DNA of 64,000 nucleotides from Verrucosispora sioxanthis (lineage in GTDB: Bacteria; Actinomycetota; Actinomycetes; Mycobacteriales; Micromonosporaceae), in assembly GCF_010560025.1 (NCBI RefSeq), contig NZ_SAIY01000001.1, positions 310,001 to 374,000 of the forward strand, given 5' to 3'. The notes below the pieces were generated by a model, which did no database searches, was not told the origin of the DNA, and was given only the letters and a program-made list of their open reading frames with translations. Both the position numbers and the translations under genes were made by a program. Shown piece after piece: positions 1-9,115 of the stretch (position 1 is the first letter of the stretch; every line of letters begins with the position of its first letter).

Positions 1-190
1 TGGTCGTCTTGCCGGCACCGTTGGGGCCCAGCAGGGCCAGCACCTCGCCGCGTCGCGCGCGGAACGACACGCCGGTGAGCACGTCGGTCGAGCCGTACCG
101 CATCCGCAGGTCGTGCACGTCCAGGGTGACGCCCCGGTCGGTCGGCGGCCCGCTACTGGTCGGGGTCTCCGCCTCGGCGCTGACAGCCAT
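1..190 (-). CDS. ABC transporter ATP-binding protein, N-terminal part (cut by window edge)
   Basis: Only the first 63 codons are inside the window. They read from an ATG at 190 and end in the Walker A motif GPNGAGKTT at the window edge. The upstream residues (VTLDVHDLRMRYGSTDVLTGVSF) follow the usual start of an ABC ATPase domain, so the product should power an ABC transporter at the membrane; the substrate cannot be told. A strong ribosome site, GGAGGTGG, precedes the ATG. The gene starts 96 bp after the histidine kinase stop on the same strand, so the two-component system may control it. The 96-bp gap contains an AT-richer stretch (GTAGTATGAGTGCTATC on the minus strand) that could hold its own promoter or operator. 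Confidence 0.85.
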   Translation of the reverse strand, partial: MAVSAEAETPTSSGPPTDRGVTLDVHDLRMRYGSTDVLTGVSFRARRGEVLALLGPNGAGKTT

Positions 191-286
191 GGACCACCAC
201 CTCCGTATGATCTGTGCGCTGAAAGATAGCACTCATACTACAACTAGCAGCAAACCTCGGTTGTCCTGCGGTGCACGGTGTTGCAC

Positions 287-1783
287 TCAGGCCACTGCTG
301 GCTGGGACGACGCCGGGTCGCTGGGTGCCGCTGGTTCGGCCTCGACGCCCGCGTCGGCGGGGTCGGCCGGCTCCGCCGGCTGCGGGAACCACAGCGCGGC
401 GACCAGGCCGCGCGGCGAGTTCGGGTGCATGGTGAGCCGGCCGTCGGAGGCGTCAACGAGCACGGCGGCGATGGTCAGGCCCAGCCCGGCACCGTCGACG
501 TTCTGCACCTCCGGTGCCCGCCAGAACCGTTCGGTGGCCCGACCGAGCTGGCTGCGGGTCATCCCCGGGCCGGTGTCGCGTACCTCGAGGGTCGTGCCGC
601 CGTCGCGGGCCGCGACGGTCACCGTCACCTCGCCGCCCGCGCCGCTGAACTTCACCGCGTTGTCGATCAGCGCGTCCAGCGCCTGGTCGATGGCGGTCGG
701 CACGGTACGGGCATAGGCCGGGCCGGAATCGGCCGCCAGCCGCAGGGTGACCGACCGGTGCCGGGCCAACGGCTCCCAGGCCGCGACCCGGGAGGCGGCC
801 GCGGCCGTCGCGTCGACGGTGATCCGCTGGTTCTCGCGGCGCTCCGCTCGGGCCAGGGTGAGCAGCGCGTCGAGCAGCAGCGCGAGCCGGTCGGTCTCCT
901 CCAACGCCAGCCGGTGCTCGGCGCGGCCCTGCTCGTCGGTGACGCTCGGCCCCAGCTCCTCCACCCGCAGCCGCAACGCGGTCAACGGATTGCGGAGCTG
1001 GTGGCTGGCGTGCGCGACGAACGCACGCTGCCGGTCCATCACGTCGGACACGACGTCGGCCATGTGGTTGAAGCTCGCCGCCAGGCGGCGCAGCTCCGGC
1101 GGCCCCAGCCGGTGCTGCACGCGGGCGCCGCGATCGCCCTCGGCGATCTCGTGGGTGACCGCGTCCAGCTCGGTGACCGGACGCAGCACCCAGCCGGCCA
1201 GCCCGAACGCGGTGAGCACGCAGGCCAGCACGGCCAGCAGGCCCAGCGCGGCGACAAGCGTCCACCAGGTGGCGACGGTACGCCGAACCCCGTCGGCCGG
1301 GGTCGCGGTGACCACCGCACCGAGGACCTCGCCGCCGTCGTTGATCGGCACCGCCACCACGATCGGCCCCTCGACCCACGGCCAGACCGAGTCGGGTCCG
1401 CTGGCCTGCTGCCCGGACAGCGCGACGTCGAGTGCCTCGCGGGTGCCCGGGGCCGGGCGCCAGCTCGCCGAGGCCACCACCTCCCGCCGGTCCCGGTCCA
1501 CCACCGCCGCGCCGATGCCGTACAGCTCGTCGTAGCTGCCCAGCTCGTGGTCGAGCGGACCGGGCGTGCCGTCCCGCAACGCCGGCCCGGCCAGCGACGC
1601 GAACCGGGTGGCGTCGGCGAGCCGGTCGGCCCGCACCCGGTCGGTCTCCCGGGTGGTCAGCGTCACCGCCAGCGGCGTGCCCAGCGCCACCACCACCAGC
1701 ACCATCAGCAGCAGATAGCTGATCACCAGCCGCCGTCGCACCCTGGGCTCCTCACTCGCCCCGGAGCCGGTAACCGACGCCAC
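287..1783 (-). CDS. two-component sensor histidine kinase
   Basis: This 498-residue membrane kinase has TM1 at about 19-42, an extracellular sensor region to about 172, and TM2 at about 173-200. A HAMP linker (about 200-250) leads to the HisKA box SHQLRNPL with phospho-accepting His261. The ATPase domain shows the N box (LIDNAVKFS, about 372-380), G1 (DTGPGM, about 403-408) and G2 (GAGLGLTI, about 431-438). It should autophosphorylate and pass phosphate to the response regulator encoded just upstream. The chosen ATG overlaps that gene by 32 bp; a GTG at 1741 is an alternative start that would leave a short gap. The signal sensed is unknown. Confidence 0.93.
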   Translation of the reverse strand: MASVTGSGASEEPRVRRRLVISYLLLMVLVVVALGTPLAVTLTTRETDRVRADRLADATRFASLAGPALRDGTPGPLDHELGSYDELYGIGAAVVDRDRREVVASASWRPAPGTREALDVALSGQQASGPDSVWPWVEGPIVVAVPINDGGEVLGAVVTATPADGVRRTVATWWTLVAALGLLAVLACVLTAFGLAGWVLRPVTELDAVTHEIAEGDRGARVQHRLGPPELRRLAASFNHMADVVSDVMDRQRAFVAHASHQLRNPLTALRLRVEELGPSVTDEQGRAEHRLALEETDRLALLLDALLTLARAERRENQRITVDATAAAASRVAAWEPLARHRSVTLRLAADSGPAYARTVPTAIDQALDALIDNAVKFSGAGGEVTVTVAARDGGTTLEVRDTGPGMTRSQLGRATERFWRAPEVQNVDGAGLGLTIAAVLVDASDGRLTMHPNSPRGLVAALWFPQPAEPADPADAGVEAEPAAPSDPASSQPAVA

Positions 1784-2408
1784 GGACGGTCTCCACCAGA
1801 CGCGGGTCGCCGAGCTTGCCGCGCAGCGAGCCGACGTGCACCTCGACCGTGTGCCGATCGGTGAAGGTGGTGCCCCAGGCGTCGAGCAGGATCCGGTCGC
1901 GGGGCACCGCGACGCCGGGTTGCCGGGCCAGCGAGAGCAGCACGTCGAACTCCTTGCGGGTCAACGACACCGCCCGTCCGGCCACCGCCACGGTGCGGGC
2001 CGCCACGTCGATGTACACCGGCCCGACCTCGATCAGGTTGCGCTCCGGTGCCGCGTGCGCGGCCCGCCGCAGCACCGCCTCGATGCGGGCCTGGAGTTCC
2101 ACCATCGAGAAGGGCTTGACCACGTAGTCGTCCGCGCCGAGCCGCAGGCCGAGCACCCGGTCCCGCTCCTCACCTCGGGCGGTCACCGCGATGATGCCGA
2201 GCTGGTTGCTGCGCCGCCGCAACTGCCGGCACAGGTCGGTGCCGTCACCGTCAGGCAGGGTGAGGTCGAGCAGCACCAGGTCGCAGGGGGCGGCGGAGAG
2301 CGCGGCCGCGACGGTGGCGGCGTGCTCCACCTCGTAGCCGCGACGGGTCAGGGCCGACGACAGCGCGGCGGCCACCCGTCGGTCGTCCTCGACCAGCAGG
2401 ATGCGCAC
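1752..2408 (-). CDS. OmpR-family response regulator
   Basis: This is a 218-residue DNA-binding response regulator. The receiver domain has the acidic pair D8/D9, the likely phosphoacceptor D48 in VLLDLTLPD, T76, and K98 in the VKPF motif. The C-terminal half (about 125-215) is a winged-helix Trans_reg_C domain ending in VRGVGYRLRG, typical of the OmpR/PhoB class. It is the first gene of a run regulator-kinase-ABC ATPase on the minus strand, and its stop overlaps the kinase start, which indicates translational coupling. Its targets probably include the neighbouring ABC genes; that is inferred from position only. Confidence 0.94.
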   Translation of the reverse strand: MRILLVEDDRRVAAALSSALTRRGYEVEHAATVAAALSAAPCDLVLLDLTLPDGDGTDLCRQLRRRSNQLGIIAVTARGEERDRVLGLRLGADDYVVKPFSMVELQARIEAVLRRAAHAAPERNLIEVGPVYIDVAARTVAVAGRAVSLTRKEFDVLLSLARQPGVAVPRDRILLDAWGTTFTDRHTVEVHVGSLRGKLGDPRLVETVRGVGYRLRGE

Positions 2409-2493
2409 CCGGCCTCCCCGTTCGGTCTGCTAACCCGCACTAGATGGTGGCAGACGAGCGGCCGGGTGGACAGGCCCGGGCCCCGGGGGCGGT

Positions 2494-2805
2494 TCAGAGG
2501 CCGAAGGTCTCGTCGGAGGCGCCGTCGCGCACCCCGTCCACGAAGCCCTTGAATCCGGGATCCTCGTGGCTGGCCGGCACGGTGGCGACGACCTCGCCGG
2601 TGGCCTCGGTGACCGCGTCGATCAGCGGCGCGAAATCGATCTCGGCGTCGGCGAGGGTGTCGTCGTCGGCCTCCGCCAGGTTGATCACGTGCTGGACGTC
2701 CTCCGACGGCGTGTCGGGGTCGTCGGCCCAGTCGGCGCCGGCGCGGTAGCACTCGTCGTAGAGCGCGCGCTGGCTGTCGGTCCAGTCCTCGTGGTAGCTC
2801 TCCAT
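2494..2805 (-). CDS. small acidic hypothetical protein
   Basis: I do not recognise a family. The 103-residue product (from MESYHEDWTDSQRALYDECYR) is strongly acidic, has no signal peptide or membrane segment, and looks like a small soluble cytoplasmic protein. The start was set at the ATG at 2805 because GAGGGG lies about 8 bases upstream. An in-frame ATG at 2811 and a longer reading to 2889 are possible but less well supported. It stands alone between the response regulator and a terminator-like hairpin shared with the next minus-strand gene. Confidence 0.7.
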   Translation of the reverse strand: MESYHEDWTDSQRALYDECYRAGADWADDPDTPSEDVQHVINLAEADDDTLADAEIDFAPLIDAVTEATGEVVATVPASHEDPGFKGFVDGVRDGASDETFGL

Positions 2806-2893
2806 GCCCATCCCCTCGCCGGCGGCCTGCCCTTCGAGCATGCCCGCCGGGGCCGTGGACCGGGCCGGTACCGGACAAAACCGGGTCAACGAC

Positions 2894-2929
2894 GACGTGC
2901 CCGGGACGAGGGCTCGTCCCGGGCACGTC
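2894..2929 (-). terminator. strong hairpin terminator
   Basis: Two perfect 17-base arms (GACGTGCCCGGGACGAG and its complement) are separated by only two bases. The hairpin begins 14 bases after the stop of the phosphotransferase gene ending at 2943, as expected for an actinobacterial intrinsic terminator without a clear U tract. Confidence 0.8.
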
Positions 2930-2942
2930 AGGTCGGTCGGTG

Positions 2943-4700
2943 TCAGCGGCAGAGCCGGCCGACCTCCTCGGCGAACCGGTCCATCGGGTTGGCGTCGGCC
3001 GGGCCGAGCAGATAGGTCTTCAGCTCCCGGCGGGCCTCGGTCATCGGGTCGTCACCGGCCCGGGTCACCGCCACGATCTTCTCCAGCTCCCCGCAGTCGG
3101 CGGCCAGCAGGTACGCCGCCCGGGAGGTCGGGAAGGACCGTCGGAACTCGTCCTCGGGCAGCCCGGCGGGGTTGGCCACCACGTACGGCCGCTGGCTCTG
3201 CACGAAGTCGGAGACCACGCTGGACACGTCGCTGACCAGCAGGTCGGTCTGGTTGAAGCAGTCGAACAGCGCCGGCACCCGCCCGGTGACGACCCGGTGT
3301 GCCGGACCGTCCAGGGTGCTCGCGTCGACGTCGCCACCGGCGGCGCGGATCATCGCCACGATTCGCTCGTGCACCGCCTTGGCCTGCTTGGACCGGCTGC
3401 CGGTCAGCGGGTGCGGCTTGTAGACCACCCGCACCCCCGGCCGGACCGCCAGCAGGCCGGCGATGATCCGCTCACCCATCAGCACCAGCGAGGTGTGGTA
3501 CGGGTCGTCGTCGAGCCAGCCCTCCCAGGTGGGCGCGTAGAGCACGGTGAAGGGCCGCTCGACCGACTCCGAGCCGAAGGTGTGCACCCCGGCCAGCTGC
3601 GGCCGGCCGATCTCCACGATGTCGGCGTCCAGGACGCCCACCCCGGCCCGCGCGTACCGTTCGCGCCCGGCCAGCCCGGCGACCCAAACCTCGTCGTAGA
3701 CCTTGCTGTACGGGTTGACGCTCGCCGCCTTGTCGCTGTCACCGTGGCCGACGAACACGTGCTTCATGCCGGGTTCACGCAGCATGTGGATGTTCGGGCC
3801 GACGTTAGCCGCGTACAGGGTGGTCCGCAGGCTGCTCTTGTCGAGATTCATGAAGTCCGGTGCGGCCGGCACGCAGATCACCGGCAGTCGGGTGTCGGCC
3901 AGCTCGAGGAACGCCTCCTTGCTGCGCATCAGCACCACCGCCGGTCGGCCGAGCGCCTCGATCGGGGCGAGCCACATGTTCGCCTGGTAGACGTCCTTGG
4001 CCGGACCGGCGAAGTACAGCGCCACCTCGGGGCGGTCGCGGTCCAGCCAGCGCTGCACGGCCGGCAGCAGCGGGCTCTGGCCCGCGCCCCGGCCACGCAG
4101 CCAGGTCACCATGACCACGCCGCCGACCAGCGCGGCCAGCCCGACGGCCACCGCGCCGGCCACGAAGACCGGTGCCGGCTCGCTCGCGGCCGCCGTGACG
4201 ACCGCCCCCGGCAGCAGCAGCACGTTCACCCGGGGCAGCCGGTCGCCGACGAAACGGGTGGCCCACTCCGGCGGACGAGGTGCTGCGGACACCGGCCCCA
4301 GGTCGATGTTGCGCACCAGGGCCGAGAGGGGGTTACGCCTGTCGATCATGCGGTTGAACGCACCGGCGAAGACCGCGATCACCCAGACCGCGGCGGGCAG
4401 CAGGAGCAGCAGGGTCAGCTCCTGGTCGATCAGCGGCACCTCGGCGGCCACCAGCAGGACGGCCGACAGGTCGCGGCTGAGTTGGCGGTAGATCCGGCTG
4501 ATGCCGACCTTGCCCAGCAGGTTCACCGTCGCCGGTGACCACCGCTCGACCGCGAACTCCCCCAGGACCGCCGCCAGGGCGGCGACCGCGAAGAGGCCGA
4601 CCCAGCCGAGCGCGGCCGCGGCCAGCAGGATGAGATAGGACGCCACCAGCAGGGCGCCGCGCGCGGCGACCCCGACGCGTGCAGTCAACGTGCCGAACAA
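2943..4700 (-). CDS. CDP-glycerol/ribitol phosphotransferase-like membrane-associated protein
   Basis: The 585-residue protein has hydrophobic N-terminal segments (about 15-60, 80-145 and 180-215) followed by a soluble GT-B-like domain of the CDP-glycerol glycerophosphotransferase family. The sequence shows FVGHGDSDKA, YAPTWEG, YKPHPL and LVSDVSSVVSDF, the nucleotide and acceptor motifs of that family. Members polymerise alditol phosphates from CDP-alditol at the inner membrane face. It is a paralog of the protein at 11616-13313, and both lie around a TagGH-type exporter, so it most likely builds the exported wall polymer. Whether the alditol is glycerol or ribitol cannot be read from the sequence. 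Confidence 0.85.
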   Translation of the reverse strand: MFGTLTARVGVAARGALLVASYLILLAAAALGWVGLFAVAALAAVLGEFAVERWSPATVNLLGKVGISRIYRQLSRDLSAVLLVAAEVPLIDQELTLLLLLPAAVWVIAVFAGAFNRMIDRRNPLSALVRNIDLGPVSAAPRPPEWATRFVGDRLPRVNVLLLPGAVVTAAASEPAPVFVAGAVAVGLAALVGGVVMVTWLRGRGAGQSPLLPAVQRWLDRDRPEVALYFAGPAKDVYQANMWLAPIEALGRPAVVLMRSKEAFLELADTRLPVICVPAAPDFMNLDKSSLRTTLYAANVGPNIHMLREPGMKHVFVGHGDSDKAASVNPYSKVYDEVWVAGLAGRERYARAGVGVLDADIVEIGRPQLAGVHTFGSESVERPFTVLYAPTWEGWLDDDPYHTSLVLMGERIIAGLLAVRPGVRVVYKPHPLTGSRSKQAKAVHERIVAMIRAAGGDVDASTLDGPAHRVVTGRVPALFDCFNQTDLLVSDVSSVVSDFVQSQRPYVVANPAGLPEDEFRRSFPTSRAAYLLAADCGELEKIVAVTRAGDDPMTEARRELKTYLLGPADANPMDRFAEEVGRLCR

Positions 4701-4853
4701 CGAGAACGCTCCCTAAAGAGATCGATGACCGGCTGGATACGCCTCGACGGCCGCCAGCGTAGCTGCGACCTTAACGCGAATCGTCTCCGGGACAACGTCG
4801 GGGTATCCGGCACTTTCCCCCAAACCACCGGGCCCGACAGCGGGACGAGCACC

Positions 4854-4880
4854 CCGGCCGGGCAGAAACCGCCCGGCCGG
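4854..4880 (-). terminator. hairpin terminator
   Basis: Perfect 10-base arms CCGGCCGGGC / GCCCGGCCGG with a 7-base loop lie 14 bases beyond the stop of the membrane-protein gene ending at 4895. Confidence 0.75.
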
Positions 4881-4894
4881 AGTACCGGCCCAGG

Positions 4895-7211
4895 TCAGGC
4901 CCGACGCAGGCAGGTGACGGCGCCGGGCTGATCGGGCACGGGTGGGGGCCGCTCGGCGAATTCGAGGTAGCCCAACCGTTGGGCTGTCCGACGGGCGAAG
5001 CGGTTGCCGCTGTAGACACAGATCGTTCCGACGTCCAGCCGCTCCAACGCTCCGGCGACCTGCTCGCGGGTCGGTCGGCCCTCGGCCGCGCCACTGTTGG
5101 CGAACCGGGTAAGCAGCAGCCGGTCCTGGGCGAACTGCGAGTCCAGGTCGTACTCCACCAGGTAGAAGTCGCGCGGCAGGACCACCCGCACCCGGGTGGT
5201 CAGCATCGGTATGGCGCGCATGGCGGTCTCCGGCGCGAGAACGAGCCCGTCCGGACGGTCGAGGGTGGTGATCCACTGCGCGATGCCCAGCCGCTGTTGC
5301 GGGATCTTCCAGACCGGTTCGGCGTGCACCTGAACCCAGCTGCGCTCGGACCACATCGGCGTGGCGTAGGTGGCGAACGAGGCAACCATCGCCCCGGCCA
5401 GCACCACGCCGACAAGCGCCCGGACGCTGCGCAGCCGGGTCGGCAACCAGACGGTGCAGAGCAGCCCGATCAGCGCCGGCAGGGCAAGCAGCCACGGCAC
5501 CCGCCACAACACCACCGAGATGCCGGTCAACTCACCGAGCCACTCCAGCACCCCCGGCAGCAGCAGCACGCTGAGCGTGAGGCCGCCGCCGGCCGCGAGC
5601 AACGCCGGGGTGCGGCGGCGGGCCAGCAGCGGGCCGCACCACAGGGCCAGGCCGGCGATCACTCCCACGATGCCGATCTGGAACGTGCGCTGGAAGGTCC
5701 GTTCGGCACCCCAGACGTTGACGTCCGCCGCGGCCTCGGTGGCGGATCCGACGAGCAACTGGGCGACGGCGACCACCCCGACCGGGTACGCGAGGGCCGC
5801 GACGCCGGCCACCAATGCCGCCTTCCACCGCCCCACCAGCAGCATCATCAGGGCCGCCCCGCCGACCAGCAGCGGCAGGATGATCGCGGCGGTGGTGGTC
5901 AGCCCGATCGCGGTGATCGACAGGGCGACGATCAGCACCAGGGCACGCCGGGAGCGCTCGTCGAACCACCGGGTCAGGTAGAGCCACATCAGCGGCACGA
6001 CCGCCGAGACGAACATGCCCTTGCCCTGGTAGAGCCGGGGTAGGTGGAAGGTGCCCAGGGCGGCGTCGGGTCCGCAGACCAGGGCGAGGAAGGCCACCGC
6101 CACGGTGAAGGCGAGCACCGGGCGCCGGGGTGCCCAGCGCTGCACCAGCCGCCACAACGCCAGCACGGCGAGCACCGCCATGATCGGCAACAGCACGTAC
6201 CAGGTCGCCGAGGCGGCCGGGAGGGAGAGGAGGCGGGCCAGCGCGCCCGCGAGCACCTCGACGCTGGCGACCGGGGGCTGCGAGGCCATCGGCGGCAGCA
6301 CGTTCTCGCTGAACAGGAAGTCGTTGAGGGGAACCTGATCCCGCTCCGCCACCCACACCGAGCGGCCCACGTAGTAGATGTCGTCGGGAGTGTTGCGGGC
6401 CAGGTAGAGCGAGGCGACCGCGGCCCCGCCGGCGATCAGCAGCGCGTACGCCGACTGCCAGGCCCCGGCGACGGCGCCGCCGGGGTGCTCGCCGGGGCGA
6501 CCCGCCACGTCCGCCAGGTGAGCAGTACCGCGCCGACCGCCGCGACGGCACCCGCCGAGGCCGGCACCCACCAGGAGATTCCCTCGCCGGCCGGCGTGCC
6601 GGCCACCCCTGCGGTGATCGCCGCGCCGGTGCCGATCAGCAGGACCAACGCCGTCAGCAGGCGCTGCGCCACCGGCATCCGTGGGATGTTCGCGCTGTCG
6701 GTCCGCGCAACCGGGTCACGCGTGGCCGTGTCCCGCGTCCGGGCTGCGGCGGTGTCGGGCGCTCGGTCGCCACCCGGCTCCGCCGGGGCGGCCTCGTCGA
6801 CGCCGTTGATGTCGGTGTCGGTGCTCCGGTCCGGCGGCGCGAGGGCAGCGTCGGGGTGTCGCCCGTCGCCACGGTGGTGCCGGTGGGCCGGGCGGCCCGG
6901 CGACGGCGGCGCCAGCGCAGGGCGAGCCGGGTCGCCACGGCCAGCAGGGCCAGGGCCGGACCGGTCATCAGCCAGGTCCGCAGCGTCAGCGACGGGGCCA
7001 GGTCCAACAGCAGCGCCGCGTGGTAGAGCAGCGTCCAGAGGGCGAACGCGAGCACCGCACCGTCGGTCAGCACGGCGGGTATCGCGGCGAAGCCACGCCG
7101 GACACGGCCGGCCACCACCCGTACCCGACGGGGGCGGGCCGGCGTGGGGACGGTCGCCTCATCGGCCGTTGCCGGCTCGACAGCGGCGACGGCGACGGTC
7201 TGGTCGGTCAT
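4895..7211 (-). CDS. large polytopic membrane protein, split by two apparent frameshifts
   Basis: Three adjoining reading frames make one protein of about 770 residues. MTDQTVAV (start 7211) runs to GDTPTLP near 6845. The next frame continues PPDRSTDTDINGVDEAA, MPVAQRLLTALVLL and LLTWRTWR to about 6480. The third frame continues GAVAGAWQSAYALL to the stop at 4895. Each junction (about 6838-6846 and 6475-6485) is restored by one extra base. The product has many membrane spans, and an early loop with NTPDDIYYVG resembles the acidic loop of GT-C membrane glycosyltransferases; I do not recognise the family. It probably belongs with the wall-polymer genes on either side. The breaks look like sequence errors; real inactivation is possible. 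Confidence 0.6.
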
Positions 7212-7399
7212 CGACACGGGCGTCCTTGTCGTCGTACGGGCGAATCCGGCGGGGCTACGCGCTCGTGCGCGGCGGTGCCCCGCACCACGATCCACACCGA
7301 GAGTAGTAGTCGTCGCGGGGCCGTCGAGTCGAGCCGACGCGCGGGGCGGCGGCCTGCCGGGGGGCCGTTCCGGACAGCCCTACCCACGGCGGCCGATGC

Positions 7400-8038
7400 T
7401 CAACCAGGGTCGGGCGCGGACCGTTGCCGGGGGACCGAGTCCTGGGCACCGAGCCCGGACGCCACCGACTCCACCAGTGCCTCCAGGTAGCTGTCGGTGA
7501 CGGGGGTACGGGCGATGGCGATCCGCCAGTACAGCGGACCGACGATCAGATCGACGGCGACGTCCGGATCGGTGTCGGCGGGCAGTTCTCCGCGCCGCAC
7601 CGCCCGGCCGATCAGCTCACCGGCGACCTCCTGCTGCCGGGCGCGCAGCACGCGTTGGAGAGTCTCGTCGATCGTCGGGTTGCGGGCCGCCTCGGCCAGC
7701 AGGTCGGGGATGATCTGCGAGGCCAGCGGGTGCCGCAACGCGTGCGCCAGGACCTGGAACAGCAGGGACAGGTCACCGCGCAGGGTGCCGGTGTCCAGCG
7801 CGGGCAGCCGGCGGCCGGCGGCGGCGGCCACCACCTCCAGCACGAGATCCAGCTTCGAGTTCCAGCGCCGGTAGATCGCGGTCTTGCTGACCCCGGCGCG
7901 ACGGGCCACCGCCTCGATCGAGAGCCGGCCGTACCCGACCGCGGCGAGTTCCTGCATGAGGGCGCGCCGGATGGCCGTGGTGATTTCCCCACGGAGCACC
8001 GCCGCACCGGCTGGTGTGCGTCTCTTCTCGGCCGTCAC
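7400..8038 (-). CDS. TetR-family transcriptional regulator
   Basis: The product is a 212-residue TetR repressor with an N-terminal helix-turn-helix (YGRLSIEAVARRAGVSKTAI, then YRRW) and an all-helical C-terminal ligand domain. The start was set at the GTG at 8038 because GAGAAGAG lies about 6 bases upstream; reading from 8107 would run through a palindrome that is better explained as the operator. The gene is divergent from the ABC exporter genes starting at 8219, so the likely role is control of the exporter and of itself. The ligand is unknown. Confidence 0.88.
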   Translation of the reverse strand: MTAEKRRTPAGAAVLRGEITTAIRRALMQELAAVGYGRLSIEAVARRAGVSKTAIYRRWNSKLDLVLEVVAAAAGRRLPALDTGTLRGDLSLLFQVLAHALRHPLASQIIPDLLAEAARNPTIDETLQRVLRARQQEVAGELIGRAVRRGELPADTDPDVAVDLIVGPLYWRIAIARTPVTDSYLEALVESVASGLGAQDSVPRQRSAPDPG

Positions 8039-8070
8039 CTGGGACTCTTCTCGACTGTCACGAGGGACAG

Positions 8071-8090
8071 CGTAGCGCAACGACGCTACG
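8071..8090. promoter_or_regulatory. 20-bp palindrome, candidate TetR operator
   Basis: CGTAGCG-CAACGA-CGCTACG is a perfect 7-6-7 inverted repeat. It sits 33 bp upstream of the tetR start and about 130 bp upstream of the divergent permease gene. Size and symmetry fit a TetR dimer site. Confidence 0.65.
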
Positions 8091-8218
8091 GTTGCGTCCC
8101 GACGCATTTCGGACTACTGTCCAGCCAGCGACCGGGGGCGGCGCTCCCGCACTGACCACGCTAGATTCTCTCGTCGCGAGACATAACGCCGGCACGACAG
8201 ATCGGAGCGCCAATCCCC

Positions 8219-9115
8219 ATGGCCAACCTGCTGGCCGACCCCGACTCCGGCCTCACCCCAGCTCAGCTGGCCGCCCGACACGGGCTGCGGGTGGCCGGCG
8301 AGCGGCCCTCGATCGGCGCCTACAGCGGCCAACTGTGGCGCTACCGGCATTTCATCTCCGCGTACGCCCACGCCAAGCTGACCGCCTCGTTCAGCAACGC
8401 GCGGCTCGGGCAGCTGTGGCAGGTGCTCACCCCGCTGACCAACGCGGCGGTCTACTTCCTGATCTTCGGTCTGGTGCTCGAACAGAGCCGCAACATCCCC
8501 AACTTCATCGCCTACCTGACCACCGGGCTGTTCATCTTCAACTTCACCCAGGTCAGCGTGCAGCAGGGCACCCAGGCGATCAGCGGCAACCTCGGTCTGA
8601 TCCGCGCCCTGCACTTCCCCAGGGCCTGCCTGCCGCTGGCCATCACCGCCACCCAGTTCCAGCAGCTGCTCGGCTCGATCGTGGTGCTGCTGGCCATCGT
8701 GGTCGCCACCGGTGAGCCGATCACCCTGATGTGGCTGATGCTGGTGCCGGCGGTGCTGCTCCAGACGGTCTTCAACGCCGGGTTGACCATGGTGGTGGCC
8801 CGGCTGGGCGCCAAGGCCACCGACCTGAAGCAGGTCATGCCGTTCGTCCTGCGGGCCTGGATGTACGGCTCCGGGGTGCTCTACAGCGTCAACCTGTTCG
8901 CGGAGAACCTGCCGGGCTGGGCGACCGCGGTGGTGCAGTTCAACCCGATGCTCGTCTACATCGAGCTGGCCCGCATCTCCCTGCTGGAGAACACCCACCT
9001 GCTCAACGACTCACTGCCGCTCACCTGGCTGATCGCGCTCGGTTGGGCGGCGCTCGCGGGCCTCGGCGGTTACCTCTACTTCTGGCGCGGCGAACAGGAG
9101 TACGGCCGTGGTTAA
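8219..9115 (+). CDS. ABC-2 type polysaccharide/teichoic acid export permease (TagG-like)
   Basis: The 298-residue permease begins with a cytoplasmic segment containing the conserved stretch YRHFISAYAHAKLTASFSNA. It then has about six membrane spans, with WQVLTPLTNAAVYFLIFGL, as in O-antigen and teichoic-acid exporters (ABC-2 family). It should form the channel through which a lipid-linked polymer crosses the membrane. The ATPase gene follows with an 8-bp overlap, so the two are co-translated. GGAGCG lies about 11 bases before the ATG. Neighbouring CDP-alditol enzymes support a teichoic-acid-like substrate. Confidence 0.9.
   Translation: MANLLADPDSGLTPAQLAARHGLRVAGERPSIGAYSGQLWRYRHFISAYAHAKLTASFSNARLGQLWQVLTPLTNAAVYFLIFGLVLEQSRNIPNFIAYLTTGLFIFNFTQVSVQQGTQAISGNLGLIRALHFPRACLPLAITATQFQQLLGSIVVLLAIVVATGEPITLMWLMLVPAVLLQTVFNAGLTMVVARLGAKATDLKQVMPFVLRAWMYGSGVLYSVNLFAENLPGWATAVVQFNPMLVYIELARISLLENTHLLNDSLPLTWLIALGWAALAGLGGYLYFWRGEQEYGRG

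Noticed and set aside
287..1864. Long plus-strand frames across the histidine kinase region
   Set aside because: They are antisense shadows of a well-supported kinase; the translations are Arg/Gly/His-rich without any motif.
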